Shown: positions 41,289-50,892 of the stretch, piece by piece
Position numbering within the stretch: position 1 is the stretch's first letter
How the letters are laid out: each line of letters begins with the position of its first letter
Assembly (NCBI GenBank): GCA_030340625.1
Contig: JAOPHQ010001135.1
Span: 411,501 to 475,500 of the forward strand
DNA: 64,000 bases
Direction: 5' to 3'
DNA from: Merluccius polli
Lineage: Eukaryota; Chordata; Actinopteri; Gadiformes; Merlucciidae
The notes under the pieces: model-generated
The model's database searches: none
Seen by the model: only the letters and a program-made list of their open reading frames with translations
What the model was told of the DNA's origin: nothing
Program-made: the position numbers and the translations under genes

Positions 41289-41900
41289 TAGAGGCCATCC
41301 ACACGGAGACGCTTTTTGGTTTAAACGCAGATGTTTAGCATCGTTTTGGCCGATCCTCCAAACGAATCCTGTAAACGCATTGCTTGCAAACAAACTTTTC
41401 TGAAACCTGGTCCCAGGGTGAAAAAATTCACAAACAAAGCCCTTGAGTGTTCGTTTGGACGGCCAATACGCATACTTGCGTTTCGATGACGTCATCGCCA
41501 CACCCCTCGAGCGTAACCTCTTGTAACCCATGACGACGTCTCATAACAACAACAATGGCAGACTACATGCTCGTTTTCCTGCTGGAAAAGATATTGTGCT
41601 TATTAGGGTTACTATCGCAAAATATTATGCTCCTGTGCCACCACGCTGAGCAAAAAAGGCTGATGGACAACCACATAAGCCACATTTTACATTTATTTAC
41701 TTTATGCGCATGCTCCGCCTCTTCCTCTCCGTTTCCGGTGAATTTCTAAAACTGAAACAGCACCACCTATATGCCTGAAATATGAAGTAGCGTGTTGAGT
41801 CGTATTGAGATGGATCCGTTTGGACGCAAATGTTCTTGATACGATGCCAGGGAAAACGGGGGAAAAAAAGATTGTTTTGGTACGTGTGGACTTGGCCTTA
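41289..41900. mobile_element. MITE-like non-autonomous DNA transposon
   Basis: Left end 'gaggccatccacacggaga' and reverse-complemented right end 'aaggccaagtccacacgta' form imperfect TIRs around ~610 bp. The interior has 'gtttggacggccaat' and 'gatgacgtcatcgcc'. The plus frame at 41555-41749 shows no known domain. Possibly hAT-derived; the TSD is unclear ('gattatta' left, 'agtaatc' right). Confidence 0.55.
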
Positions 41901-42152
41901 GTAATCAGCCTCACTGTGTCTCTTTGTACTGACTGCTTGTTCCTCTGCCTGCTGCATGTGTTTGCTGCGTCTATGACATTGTAAGTTTATTTCAATCCTT
42001 TTGCATTGATATTAATTTGAGAACTATTAATCATTTAATTTGGTTAAAGATGTCCTTTGTGGTTCCGTGCATGTATAATTATGATTTGTAACAGTAAAGT
42101 TGGGTTTGTTTGATTGTAGATCACCAGCAACATTCCGCAAATTTAAAAAAAC
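41901..42152 (+). repeat. Probable left part of a BEL/Pao 5' LTR
   Basis: No ORF. By position this sequence joins 47108-47260 when the Gmr1 element is removed and leads to the BEL/Pao primer site at 47261. The LTR start cannot be fixed because no second copy is in the window. Confidence 0.45.
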
Positions 42153-42493
42153 TGTGGCGTAGTCTTATGCCACCGGGGGTTCGTATGTAAGGAGGACTCA
42201 CTAAGCCAGGTTTTACTCACTGTTTTATTGATCGTGAGTACCCCACACAATATACGTCTATACACACACATGCACACACAGTCGCGCACAATGTCGCCGC
42301 GGGCCCCGCTCTGGCTCCGCGGGAAACCCGTGTGTACAGGTCCGGTCCTCCCGGGTCCAGCACGCTACTGTGTTAAAAAGGGAGAGAGTGATTAGCTAAT
42401 GAACCACAGGTGCGCCAATCACTCTCACCTGGCGCAGCTCTCCCGAGCCCCCTCCAGCTCCCCCTTGCGGCTGATGCACCACGCCCCCCCACA
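42153..42493 (-). repeat. Gmr1 3' LTR (minus-strand sense)
   Basis: 341 bp; on the minus strand a poly(A) signal 'caataaaac' is seen near 42220. It has ten bases more than the other LTR ('cgcacaatgt' near 42287). Confidence 0.92.
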
Positions 42494-45400
42494 TACCTCC
42501 ACCGCCTGATTTAGGCCGGGGAGCCATCCGGCCTAACCCACTCCCCCCCCCATCCCCATGGGAACGGGAAAGGAAGTCGGCCACAGCCATCTGCGCCCCC
42601 GGCCTATGGATCACCCGGAAGTTAAATGGCTGCAGTGCCAGATACCACCGGGTGATCCGGTTGTTAACGTCTTTCATGCGGTGGAGCCACTGGAGGGGAG
42701 CGTGGTCCGAGCAGAGGGTGAATGGGCTCCCCAGCAGGTAATATCGCAGGGCATTGACCGCCCACTGGATGGCCAGGCACTCCCTCTCCACGGTGCTGTA
42801 CCTGGCCTCCCATTCGGACAGCTTCCGGCTGATGTACAACACCGGGCGGTCGACACCCCGTACCTGCTGGGACAGGACGGCCCCCAGCCCCCTGCCCGAC
42901 GCATCAGCCTGCAGAACAAAAGGGAGAGAGAAGTTAGGTGTGTGGAGGAGGGGCACCCCACATAGGGCCTGCTTTACCGTCTCAAGCGACTCCTGGCACT
43001 GCTCCGTCCACTGGACCGGATCTGAGGCACCCTTTCGGGTGAGGTCGGTCAAGGGGCTGGTCAGCTCCGCGAAGTCTGGGATAAATCGCCGGTAATAACC
43101 GGCCAGCCCCAAAAACCGCCGCACCTCTTTTTTTGTCTTGGGCCTTGGGCAGGCTGCAATCGCTGCCGTCTTATCTACCTGCGGACGCACCTGCCCGCCG
43201 CCCAAGTGGTACCCCAGATACTGTACCTCCCTCCGTCCAACTGCACACTTCTTCGGATTGGCCGTGAGCCCCGCCTGCCTCAGTGACTCGAGCACCGCAG
43301 CCACCTGCCGCACATGCTCCGCCCAGGTGTTACTATGGATGATCACGTCATCCAGATAGGCGGCAGCATATGCAGCATGTGGACGCAGCACTCTGTCCAT
43401 GAGGCGTTGAAATGTGGCTGGGGCCCCGAACAATCCGAATGGAAATGTGACAAATTGGTACAAACGGTACGGAGTGGAGAAGGCCGTTTTCTCCTTAGAC
43501 TCTGGAGATAAGGGAATCTGCCAGTAGCCTTTGGTTAAATCCAGCGTCATAAAAAAACGAGCCGTGCCCAGGCGATCCAGGAGTTCTTCCACCCGGGGCA
43601 TAGGATAGGCATCAAACCGTGAAACCTCATTCACCTTGCGATAGTCCACACAGAACCGAATAGACCCATCCTTCTTGCCCACAAGAACGATGGGGCTACA
43701 CCAGGCACTGTTGGACTCTTCTATTACCTCCATCTCCACCATGGCTTCCAATTCTGCCTGAACCACTTTTCTCTTGTGCTCAGGTAACCGATAGGGCCGT
43801 GAACGCACCGTCACGCCCGGGCGAGTCTCAACCCGGTGAATAAGGGTTGTGCGTCCCGGCCGGGGGAGAAGACATCTGCATAACGTTGCTGCAACCTGTC
43901 TATGTCTGCTCTCTGGGACGGTGAGAGCTGGTCCCCACAAAGGATTGGTCGATTTTGGTACCTCCGGCCCCAACTCATCTCTTTCTGTAATTGCCGTCAC
44001 CAGAGCAACAGGCTCCGCCTCTCTCCACGCTTTAAGGAGGTTGAGGTGATAAATTTGTGCCGCCCCTCCCCTGTCCGAACGCACAATCTCATAGTCAACG
44101 TCCCCCACTCGCCGTGTGACCACAAAGGGTCCTTGCCACTTGGCGAGTAATTTAGAGTTAGACAAAGGGAGCAATACAAGCACTTTATCTCCCTGTGAAA
44201 ATAGTCTTAGCCTAGCTCCTCTATTGTACAGCCGCTGCTGCCGTTCCTGGGCCTGTAGCAAATTCTCACGTGATAACTGCCCTAGTGTGTGGAGTTTTGC
44301 TCTCAGGTCCAGGACGTATTGCACCTCGTTCTTACTCGGGCTCGGACCCTCCTCCCAGCTTTCCTTAACCAGGTCCAAAACCCCACGTGGTGTCCTGCCA
44401 AACAGTAGTTCAAAGGGAGAAAATCCCGTGGAGGCCTGGGGTACCTCGCGCACTGCAAACAACAGAGGGTCTAGCCACCTATCCCAATTACGACTATCCT
44501 CGTGCACAAACTTACGGATCATGGACTTCAAAGTCTTATTCAGGCGCTCCACGAGGCCGTCCGTTTGGGGGTGGTATACACTGGTTCGAATTGACTTGAT
44601 GCCCAATAATCCGTATAGTTCTCCCAGTGTCCGTGACATAAATTTTGTGCCTTGGTCAGTCAGGATCTCTTTCGGGATCCCGACTCGGGAGATAACTTGA
44701 AACAGTGCCTGCGCCACACTCTTTGCAGAGATGGTGCGCAGCGGCACTGCCTCCGGATATCGCGTTGCGTAAGCCACGAGAACTAACACAAAGCGATATC
44801 CGCGTGCGCTCCGGTGAAATGGCCCGATGAGGTCCATCCCGATGCACTCGAACGGCACCTCCATTAGAGGTAACGGCCGCAGCGGCGCTCTCGGGATGGC
44901 CGGCTGGTTAACCAACTGGCATTCGGGACAAGACGCGCACCAGCAGCGCACGTCTGCCCAAATGCCTGGCCAATAGAATCGGGCCATTACCCGGTTCAGT
45001 GTCTTCTCACACCCCATATGTCCAGCCATTGGGTTATAATGAGCCGCCTGGAAAACTATTTCCCGGCGGCTCTTCGGTACCACCAACTGTGTAGTTATTT
45101 CCTCTGTCTGAGTGTCACGACTCACTCTGTATAGTCTGTCCCTACGCAATGAAAAATGTGGATACGTTAACGCTGCGTCAGGGCACACCATGTGACCATC
45201 AATTCGTATCACTTGGTCAAAGGCAAAGCGTAGAGTATCGTCACAAGACTGCTCAAGTGGAAAATCCTCCATGGAGTCGAACACGGGAACCTGCGGAGCC
45301 TCCTGTGAAGGCCCCGCCGGCTCCCCCTCCCCGTCTGCAGTGTCGGACGACCTCGCGTCACCGCTGAGTACAGCGCACGTATCCCCTGTCCCTGTCGGCC

Positions 45401-45773
45401 GTGAACGCACCCCCGCACACTGTCCCACTAACCTATCAAACCCTGGCCAATCCGTACCCAGAATCAGGGGGTGCGTCAGGCGGGAGCTAACCGCTGCCTT
45501 TACACTATGCTTTTTTCCCTTAAACTGAATTTCCACCAGTACTACAGGGTATGTGTGAATATCCCCATGCACACACCTAATATCCACACCTCCCGCCTCT
45601 ATCAAAGCCCCGGGCCGAATCAGGTTCTGATGAACGATAGACTGCATGCAGCCTGAGTCCACCATCGCCTGATGTGTACCCCCCTGAATCCTTACCGGAA
45701 CGCTGTACGTCCCCCCTGGACCGGGGGAGGGTGCTGGAGGGCCGACAACCCGGATCACTTGGCCCACCTCCAT
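42396..45773 (-). CDS. Gmr1 Pol: protease, integrase, RT, RNase H
   Basis: 1125 codons without a stop. Protease 'AMVDSGCMQSIVHQN' has Asp 39, with Cys after the Gly. Then integrase: zinc region 'HYNPMAGHMGCEKTLN...CASCPEC' (245-285) and core Asp 314 in 'GMDLIGPFHR', Asp 373 in 'LTDQGTKFMS', Glu 409 in 'TDGLVERLNK'. RT follows with 'RFCVDYRKVNEVSRFDAY' (about 706-723) and 'AAYLDDVIIHS' (YLDD at 806-809). RNase H comes last with 'LQADASGRGLGAVLSQ'. No chromodomain. The last ~30 codons run into the 3' LTR. The upstream frame is open through the zinc knuckle 'CWRCGQLGHFRGEC' (about 45820), so gag and pol were probably one ORF. Confidence 0.93.
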   Translation of the reverse strand: MEVGQVIRVVGPPAPSPGPGGTYSVPVRIQGGTHQAMVDSGCMQSIVHQNLIRPGALIEAGGVDIRCVHGDIHTYPVVLVEIQFKGKKHSVKAAVSSRLTHPLILGTDWPGFDRLVGQCAGVRSRPTGTGDTCAVLSGDARSSDTADGEGEPAGPSQEAPQVPVFDSMEDFPLEQSCDDTLRFAFDQVIRIDGHMVCPDAALTYPHFSLRRDRLYRVSRDTQTEEITTQLVVPKSRREIVFQAAHYNPMAGHMGCEKTLNRVMARFYWPGIWADVRCWCASCPECQLVNQPAIPRAPLRPLPLMEVPFECIGMDLIGPFHRSARGYRFVLVLVAYATRYPEAVPLRTISAKSVAQALFQVISRVGIPKEILTDQGTKFMSRTLGELYGLLGIKSIRTSVYHPQTDGLVERLNKTLKSMIRKFVHEDSRNWDRWLDPLLFAVREVPQASTGFSPFELLFGRTPRGVLDLVKESWEEGPSPSKNEVQYVLDLRAKLHTLGQLSRENLLQAQERQQRLYNRGARLRLFSQGDKVLVLLPLSNSKLLAKWQGPFVVTRRVGDVDYEIVRSDRGGAAQIYHLNLLKAWREAEPVALVTAITERDELGPEVPKSTNPLWGPALTVPESRHRQVAATLCRCLLPRPGRTTLIHRVETRPGVTVRSRPYRLPEHKRKVVQAELEAMVEMEVIEESNSAWCSPIVLVGKKDGSIRFCVDYRKVNEVSRFDAYPMPRVEELLDRLGTARFFMTLDLTKGYWQIPLSPESKEKTAFSTPYRLYQFVTFPFGLFGAPATFQRLMDRVLRPHAAYAAAYLDDVIIHSNTWAEHVRQVAAVLESLRQAGLTANPKKCAVGRREVQYLGYHLGGGQVRPQVDKTAAIAACPRPKTKKEVRRFLGLAGYYRRFIPDFAELTSPLTDLTRKGASDPVQWTEQCQESLETVKQALCGVPLLHTPNFSLPFVLQADASGRGLGAVLSQQVRGVDRPVLYISRKLSEWEARYSTVERECLAIQWAVNALRYYLLGSPFTLCSDHAPLQWLHRMKDVNNRITRWYLALQPFNFRVIHRPGAQMAVADFLSRSHGDGGGSGLGRMAPRPKSGGGGMWGGVVHQPQGGAGGGSGELRQVRVIGAPVVH

Positions 45774-46747
45774 GAGGGGGCACTCCCCTCGGAAGTGTCC
45801 GAGCTGTCCACACCTCCAGCACTCCTGCCCTGCCGCCTGAGGAGCCCTCTGTGGGTCGAGAGCCGCGCCCGTAGCGGCTGGACCCTGGGGAGGGAAAGAA
45901 AGAGGAGGATTAGTGCGGGGGGGGGGGGGGAGGGCCTATTATTAACATATGTAGTGCGGGGTCTGGGAAATGGTCGAGCGGGTGTGTTTTGCGGGGGACC
46001 CGACGCGGGTCCTCGGCGGGGTGCCGGCGTGGGACCCCCTGGAGAGGCCAGCCGGCCCTCATGTGCCCGGCCCCGGGAGAGGACGGCCAGGTGGTCCTCA
46101 GCCAGGGTGATGGCCCCGGCTAGGTCCGCCGGCCGGTGACAGATCACCCAGTCTGATGTGGCAGCTGGGAGCCCCTCCACAAACTGCTCCAAGACGATCT
46201 TCTCCAGCATTCTCCCCTCGCCGGCGGACCCCCCGGGTTGCAGCCACCGGGTCGCCGCATCCTTTAGTTGTTGGTGAAGACGAATGGCCGATCCGCGGGC
46301 CCCAACTTGCTCCCCCGGAACCGGCGGCGATGGTCCTCTTCCGAGAGCCCCAGCCGGTCGAGGACCGATGTCCTCGTACAGTCCTCGGGAGGGAGCGGGC
46401 AGGCCGAGCGCCGCCGTCTGTGCGTCTCCCGACAGCAGGGGCAGCAGTCGCACGGCCCACTCTGCCACCGGCCATCCGCATGCCGCCGCCGTGGCCTCGA
46501 ACATCTCCAAGAACGTCTGTGGGTCGTCATGGGCTGACATTTTGTGGAGCGTCAGGCCGGTGAACGAGGGGGCCGGCGACGCCGCCCCTGCCCGAGTCAC
46601 CATCTCCTCCAGCAGCTGGGTCTGTCTCTCCGCCTGACCCTGGAGTGCCGCCAGCTGCTGTCTGCTGAGGACCGCCTGGTCCCGGCTCATCGCCGCCACC
46701 TCAGCCAGAATCTGGGCCAGCGTGTTTAGTGGCTGCTGCGGGTCCAT
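45755..46747 (-). pseudogene. Gmr1 Gag, SCAN-related, frameshifted before its zinc knuckle
   Basis: ATG 46747 (MDPQQPLNTLAQ) lies just after the PBS. The capsid region shows 'FLEMFEATAAACGWP', 'RWLQP', 'KIVLEQFVEGLPAATSDWV' and 'AGAITLAEDHLAVL', which matches the SCAN-domain pattern; vertebrate SCAN domains are known to derive from a Gmr1-like Gag. The frame leaves the expected path at a run of 14 G (45917-45930, plus strand), after which the zinc knuckle is readable only in the pol frame. A segment near residues 125-155 rich in Pro, Gly and Arg ('GPRPAGALGRG') also looks out of frame. Confidence 0.8.
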
Positions 46748-46757
46748 CCTTCCTCCA

Positions 46758-46775
46758 GCCCCACATTGGGCGCCA
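46758..46775 (-). promoter_or_regulatory. Gmr1 primer-binding site, tRNA-Lys-like
   Basis: On the minus strand TGGCGCCCAATGTGGGGC begins one base after the 5' LTR. It agrees with the complement of the vertebrate tRNA-Lys(CTT) 3' end at 17 of 18 positions (T for C at position 11), as far as I recall that tRNA. Confidence 0.75.
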
Positions 46776-46776
46776 A

Positions 46777-47107
46777 TGTGGCGTAGTCTTATGCCACCGG
46801 GGGTTCGTATGTAAGGAGGACTCGCTAGGCCAGGTTTTACTCACTGTTTTATTGATCGTGAGTACCCCACACAATATACGTCTATACACACACATGCACA
46901 CACAGTCGCGCCGCGGGCCCCGCTCTGGCTCCGCGGGAAACCCGTGTGTACAGGTCCGGTCCTCCCGGGTCCAGCATGCTACTGTGTTAAAAAGGGAGAG
47001 AGTGATTAGCTAATGAACCACAGGTGCGCCAATCACTCTCACCTGGCGCGGCTCTCCCGAGCCCCCTCCAGCTCCCCCTTGCGGCTGATGCACCACGCCC
47101 CCCCACA
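46777..47107 (-). repeat. Gmr1 5' LTR (minus-strand sense)
   Basis: 331 bp partner of 42153-42493. Confidence 0.92.
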
Positions 47108-47260
47108 ACAACATTAAGACATCAAACAATAAAAAGAAAGGAAAGCAAATGGCAATCAAATCAACTGAATTGTAATTCCTGGACTCATTCCTGTGTTCTA
47201 ACCGACACACCATTCTGGTAGCACTCATCCTAAACCAGCCAAACATCCAAATACTTTACA
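47108..47260 (+). repeat. Probable right part of a BEL/Pao 5' LTR
   Basis: The sequence ends '...actttaca' directly before the primer site. It is separated from 41901-42152 by the Gmr1 insertion. Confidence 0.5.
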
Positions 47261-47277
47261 TGGTCCTTCGAGCCGGA
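47261..47277 (+). promoter_or_regulatory. BEL/Pao primer-binding site, tRNA-Tyr
   Basis: TGGTCCTTCGAGCCGGA is the exact complement of the 3' end of vertebrate tRNA-Tyr(GTA) as I recall it. The gag ATG at 47277 overlaps its last base. Confidence 0.75.
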
Positions 47278-49535
47278 TGGCTGCTGGAATGGAATATAAA
47301 CCCGGGAAAATGAAGCGTTCAACTAGGCCTCCTGTGTGGCATCAGGATTATGAAATGGTACATCCCCACCCTTCTGCTACAAATGTGCAAGGTCAATCAC
47401 AAGGAGGAGTAAATCCAGAAGCCATGTTACCACATGGAAACACTGATGTGAAAGCTCTGTCTGAGGAGGTAAAACAGATGAAGGGCATGCTGATGAATTT
47501 GGGAGAAATTATGAAGAATATGCAGGACCAAAGTGAATGTTCTTCCTTCATTTCTGAATCACAAAGCTCACATGCTACATCTCCAGGGAGACAGGCAGGA
47601 GAGAGAGATCTACCAGTGGACTTTAGGACATCCTTTGTGCAGGAGCTGGGAGAATGTCTTCGCCATCATCAGGAAACAGACAAAGCCTGCCTCTCCCCTA
47701 ACCACCAAGGTTGAGTAGACAAAGCATGCTTCCACCTCCACCTGCTTCTATGCTTCCCACACCCTCTGCACGTGCTTGTAGATAACCAGACACACACAGA
47801 AGCCCAAACGTTCATGAACATCATGAGCCACCAGTTCCTTGTCAGAGGAACTTAACCTCACAAGCCCCCCTGAATGTGAATCCGATACCACAATACCTGA
47901 ATCAGCCACCAGGTGCCAATCAAGATTTATTTCGAATCTATAATGATTTTGGCAATCTAGGTATGTATCAGAGTGACCCACAGTCAGCAAGGGGTGATCC
48001 TCTCCCCCAATTTAATCAAATGCCAGGAAATCCTTTCTACTTACAAGGCCCTCCATGGGTGCCACCGCCAATGCCAGCCTATCCTGCTTACTTCCAAAAT
48101 TGTGGATTCTTCAGGCCTCCCTATTTTCCTTATCCTGTCCCGAATCTGTCATATCCCCCACTTGTTCATCCAGAGCATGTTGCTCCAATAGCCCCTGCAC
48201 TACAACCTCCTCAGGCTCTCCCCGGGCCTGCACCAGCCTCACAGACTAGAGGGACAGCCCCTGCTAATAACCCTGTAGATATGCCTGTTCGTAGCCCTCT
48301 CCATCTGCCTCCGGCCCCAGCACTAGCTGACCTTGGTAGGCCCCTACAGGGGTACGTAGTCAGTCACCCTAGAAATATCCAGTGCCATTCTGTTGCTGAT
48401 TTGATTCCGACAGTCTCAGTGTCCCAGTCTCATGAGGTACCTGCTGATCAGGTGCATTACCCCAGTAGGCCCCATTTTGCTGCATCTGCTTAACCTGGTA
48501 TTCCAGCCCAGTCGTCAGTACCTGTGTCCTACACATTAGTGCCCCCTGCTCAGTTCAGAAGGTCAGCATATGAAAAGCCTTCATTCCCGTTCTTTAGAAG
48601 AGAAGACCCTCATGAGTTTGCAATGTTAAATATGGCTATGCTGAACTTATTGCCACCTGAGGAACATGAGCAGTATAAGTATCATATTCTGCTTGACCAC
48701 TTGAAATTGGATTCAGCCCACCATCTTGCCCTCGCCTATGCTCATCACCCACAGCCTTACACCACTTCTTTGAAAGCTCTTCAGAAGAGGTACGGCCAAC
48801 CACACCACCTGGTGTTAAGAGAAATCACTTCCGTTCAGAGTCTCCCAACTGTTCGCTCTGGAGATTCTCGAGGATTCAGTCAATTTGCCGTACGTATCAG
48901 AGCTTTGGTGGGCATGCTTCAGTCCTGGGGTCATAATGAATGTGCAACGGAGCTGGCCTGTGCGTCTCATGTCCATCAGCTGCTCAGTAAGGTCCCTGCT
49001 GACCAGGTTGCCAGTTTTGCCAGACAAGCCCAAATATCAAGACCAGATGTGCCGTATAATCTGATAGATTTCGCAAACTGGTTAGAGGAGGAAGCAGAAT
49101 GCCAAAGTTTAGCTGTTCAAGTGAGTGAGCCATCATGGAGTATCACTAGACCACCGGCCAGAGATGGAGGAACCATGAGATCAGTCCACCCCATCGCCAC
49201 TTTCCTTCAAGGTGTAAGTCAGGAAGAGAGTGCCAGAGATTATACCCAGACGCGAAACACTAACCCACGTGTGAAATCCCCAAGTGAGGCTACATCCTCC
49301 TCCTGTGCTTTCTGTAAAAGTCCATCTCACCACCTCAGTCAGTGTCTTGAATTTCAGGAATTTGATGTAGAAGCCAAGGTAAAGTGGATTATAGACTGGC
49401 CGCTGCTGGAAGTGTGGACGTTCGCACCGTTCATCCAACTGTGACCTAAAGAAAAGTTGCCTCCAATGCAAAGATCGTCATTTAGGAATCCAACATGAAG
49501 TGAATATCCGTAAAGGTGAGCAACAAATTCTTTAT
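47277..49535 (+). pseudogene. BEL/Pao gag, truncated and interrupted
   Basis: ATG 47277 opens 145 codons with a coiled segment 'ALSEEVKQMKGMLMNLGEI'. After a break at 47715-47875 a Pro-rich frame (47876-48493) ends in one stop. The same frame resumes at 48494 through 'DPHEFAMLNMAMLNLLPP' and 'HQLLSKVPADQVASF', the pattern of the BEL/Pao Gag core. The zinc region starts 'CAFCKSPSHHLSQC' and shifts frame near 49395, where 'RCWKCGRSHRSSNC' and 'CLQCKDRHLG' follow in the next frame. Protease, RT and integrase are absent; BEL sequence fades out near 49535. Confidence 0.75.
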
Positions 49536-49794
49536 CTGAGTACACAGCAAATATATGAGTGTTAAAATGTCAGTGTCGGTGTTGATTAAAGAGTGTTGGT
49601 GTTATTTTAACACCACCCAGTTATAAAATAGCACTGCTGGTGTTGCCTGTGACTAATTGACGTTGTTAAATCAGAGTGTTAGCAGTCAACGGTGTTAATG
49701 CAGATCTAAGCCACACCCTCACGTAACGGTTCTCCAGGACGTGATCAAGACGATTTTGCGCCATTTTCTTTCTATTCGGGGAAGACAGTAGAAG
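49536..49794 (+). other. Possible promoter and non-coding first exon of the 50893 gene
   Basis: The first half repeats 'gtgttaa' and 'tggtgtt' motifs in both orientations (49555-49705). It then passes into 'gccattttctttctattcgg' and 'gaagacagtagaag' followed by a strong donor 'gtaagt' at 49795. That would be an untranslated exon 1. This is inference from the donor and position; no TATA box is seen. Confidence 0.4.
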
Positions 49795-50892
49795 GTAAGT
49801 GCTCAATTTCACTGACTGACTTGGTAATCAAGACTAGTCACACGCTGCGGCATGATATATGATGATAATATACTGTATATTAGCTTCATAACTTATTTCA
49901 TTGTAACCGTCTGTTTTGTATGAATTCCACAAAGTACTAGCAGCTATCCGATAACGTTTGGTAATAGCTAGGTTATAGCTAATGGTTTTAGCATGACTCA
50001 ATGCTCTTAGGTTATAACGTTAGTGTACAGTTTACTCCCTGATAATGAACCTACTGTGTGAGCTGGAATATATCGTTGGCCTTTTTAAAATGCCTTCTTT
50101 TTTTTAAAGTTAGGGGAGTAGCACGTTAATGCTAAGCAAGCAGGCTAACGTTACGTTAACGTAGCTACATTTGGTTGCTGTAAGCAACGTGGAGAAACAT
50201 GTATGCTAGCCTTCATTGACATGATTGGTCTGACTTGTGACATTGACATCTAACCATGTCCATATGTGTCTAAATAAATACACCGAAACATAGAAACGCA
50301 TTACTGGTGCGAATTGTACAAAGACGTTGCGAATGCAAAACTACATCTCCCATCAACATGAGCGGTTTCGCGCTATTTTGTGCACTCGGCACGAAACTCA
50401 GGCAGAGACGGCTGAGAATGTCCTAAGGATCTTTGCTAAAGTGCTCGCGCCTCGTAGTAAAAGCTGAACGTTCTTCCAACCAGCGAATTCATCGAGTTCA
50501 TCAAGTAAATATACTAACAACTAATAAAGATAAAGGAAGAACAGGGTGGCGTTCTGAGATTGTAGTGAGAGAGGGAATTGCAATATGTCTCGTTGCCTAG
50601 TTAAGGGAAATAGGCTATGCAAAACATCTGTGGTGAACAGGGAAAAAGTGAACGTTATCCTCCCTTGGCAGCTCGACTTGCATGCATGCTCATTTGCACC
50701 GAATAAAGCACAAATCGAAAATACAATTTTCCCACTGACCATCAGTAAAATATTTAAAATAAATATATTTGTTTAGGCTATGCTGGGTTTCGTGGAAGTG
50801 AAAATAGTCTGTTTTAGTAGTAGTATTAGGCAGTATATATGTCAGTTTGCCTGACATTTGTGTTGTATCTTGTTTTATTTTTTAACAAAGAA
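49795..50892. other. Intron 1 of the 50893 gene
   Basis: AT-rich with no recognised element. Short frames, such as 50585-50776, have no family features. Confidence 0.5.

Larger units (their letters stand above)
42153..47107 (-). mobile_element. Gmr1-type Gypsy retrotransposon (integrase before RT)
   Basis: LTRs 42153-42493 (341 bp) and 46777-47107 (331 bp) begin TGTGGCG and end CCCACA. They differ by about four bases and a 10 bp indel. Flanks 'aaaac' and 'acaac' agree at four of five bases, a weak TSD. Minus-strand order: 5' LTR, tRNA-Lys-like PBS, gag, protease, integrase, RT, RNase H, 3' LTR. Integrase ahead of RT, as in Copia elements, is the hallmark of Gmr1, while the RT itself is Gypsy-like. 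The total of 4955 bp is compact. Confidence 0.93.

Noticed and set aside
41555..41749. 64-codon ORF in the MITE as a gene
   Set aside because: It is short, has no domain, and lies wholly inside a non-autonomous element.
42558..46637. Several plus-strand ORFs of 60-194 codons
   Set aside because: Shadows of the GC-rich Gmr1 gag and pol genes on the opposite strand.
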